The translations under genes were made by a program, and so were the position numbers. Shown here piece after piece: positions 12,429 to 12,895 of a stretch of DNA of 12,895 nucleotides (position 1 is its first letter; the number at the start of each line of letters is the position of its first letter). This DNA is from Eubacterium sp. (GTDB lineage: Bacteria; Bacillota_A; Clostridia; Lachnospirales; Lachnospiraceae), in NCBI GenBank assembly GCA_023663915.1, contig JAMPGN010000121.1:1-12895 (forward strand), written 5' to 3'. The notes under the pieces are model-generated. The model made no database searches. It was not told the DNA's origin and saw only the letters and a program-made list of their open reading frames with translations.

Positions 12429-12794
12429 ATGTTAAAAGAAAACATCAAGACAATCAGAAAATCCAAAGGACTTTCGCAGGAGGAACTTGCAATCAGATTG
12501 AATGTGGTGAGACAAACAATATCAAAATGGGAGCAGGGTTTGTCAGTTCCAGATGCCGATATGTTGATTTCCATATCGGAAGTCCTTGAAACACCTGTGA
12601 ATACGTTACTTGGAGAAAATGTCATTGAATCGAACGCTGACGACTTAAAGGCAATTTCAGCAAAGCTGGAGGTGATAAACTTGCAGCTTGCACAAAGAAA
12701 AGCCACAAGAAAAAGAATCCTGCAAGACTTATATTTTACCCAAAAATCTTGTCAAGATTGGGAAACCAAGAACTTTGAGCGAAGCAGAGCTTAG
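12429..12794 (+). CDS. XRE-family HTH regulator, C-terminus replaced (likely broken gene)
   Basis: Residues 1-61 form a clear Cro/CI-type helix-turn-helix: IKTIRKSKGLSQEELAIRL, recognition helix VVRQTISKWEQGLSVPD, then ISEVLETPVNTLLGE. Residues 62-97 continue as in the common clostridial XRE proteins that carry a membrane segment after a basic stretch (RKATRKRI). From about residue 98 the expected hydrophobic helix is absent and a polar tail follows (LQDLYFTQKSCQDWETKNF), ending at 12794. The ATG has AGGAGG at 9 nt spacing. The only plus-strand gene, it is divergent from the MarR operon. DNA binding may survive, but membrane anchoring or signal input is probably lost. Confidence 0.75.
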   Translation: MLKENIKTIRKSKGLSQEELAIRLNVVRQTISKWEQGLSVPDADMLISISEVLETPVNTLLGENVIESNADDLKAISAKLEVINLQLAQRKATRKRILQDLYFTQKSCQDWETKNFERSRA

Positions 12795-12825
12795 ACATTT
12801 ACGGGAGTTGCAGAATAAGGGGTAA
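12720..12825 (+). pseudogene. Out-of-frame coding fragment fused to the XRE gene
   Basis: In the +1 frame relative to the XRE gene, an open stretch ends with TAA at 12823-12825 and reads YILPKNLVKIGKP followed by RTLSEAELRHLRELQNKG. It has the amphipathic, protein-like composition of a real C-terminus, but no start or ribosome site of its own. It is probably the tail of another gene joined to the XRE gene by a deletion or recombination near 12717-12725. I do not recognise its parent family. Confidence 0.4.
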
Positions 12826-12895
12826 GAGATTTACAATATAAAAAAGAAATCTATTTTGCATAGTAATGACACATGAAATAATTTTTCAGCAAACC
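12826..12895. other. AT-rich end of the window, nothing recognised
   Basis: The last 70 bp are AT-rich, with no ORF, clear hairpin or promoter on either strand. Confidence 0.4.

Noticed and set aside
1..12895. CRISPR arrays, tRNA or rRNA genes
   Set aside because: No regularly spaced identical repeats, cloverleaf-like T-loop sequences or rRNA-like stretches were noticed on either strand.

Overview
The window reads as chromosomal DNA of a low- to mid-GC Gram-positive anaerobe, most likely a gut Clostridia/Lachnospiraceae member. Supporting signs are a Clostridia-type RecA behind LexA (DinR-type GAAC-N4-GTTC) boxes, strong AGGAGG ribosome sites, a choloylglycine (bile salt) hydrolase, and an Rpn/PD-(D/E)XK 'putative transposase' of the kind abundant in that family. 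All genes are on the minus strand except one small HTH regulator at the right end. No rRNA, tRNA, CRISPR or complete insertion sequence was recognised.

Layout, left to right (minus-strand genes are transcribed right to left). 1-740: 5' two thirds of recA with an SOS promoter. 741-1140: about 400 bp without a convincing gene, holding a likely terminator. 1141-5702: a compact gene run in the transcription order Rpn-family nuclease, Nudix-GNAT fusion, J-domain protein, choloylglycine hydrolase, small alpha/beta hydrolase. 5703-5998: a non-coding stretch with two promoters and strong hairpins whose G-U pairs only work on the minus strand, which suggests a structured leader or small RNA. 5999-7282: aroA (EPSP synthase) with its own promoter. 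7414-10193: an ABC ATPase, two ABC-2 permeases and a lipoprotein, tightly packed, resembling the LanFEG/Bcr self-protection exporters against peptide antibiotics but with no biosynthetic genes here. 10194-10527: a leader with an outward-facing (+ strand) terminator hairpin, a dispersed-repeat-like segment and the terminator of the next gene. 10528-11037: a short Uma2-family nuclease. 11152-12089: a MarR regulator translationally coupled to a pyridoxamine-oxidase-like flavin protein, behind a promoter covered by a perfect 16-bp palindrome. 12429-12825: a divergent XRE regulator whose C-terminus appears replaced by an out-of-frame fragment of another gene.

How the genes work together: the window mixes housekeeping genes (recA, aroA) with accessory envelope/stress cassettes (peptide-antibiotic-type exporter, bile salt hydrolase run, MarR-PPOX pair) and traces of genome plasticity (Rpn nuclease, Uma2, XRE scar). 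The items most worth checking are the structured RNA at about 5755-5893, the stand-alone LanFEG-like cassette with its lipoprotein, the MarR gene lacking a conventional start behind its Shine-Dalgarno, and the chimeric XRE gene. All family assignments are from sequence motifs read by eye; no database search was run.
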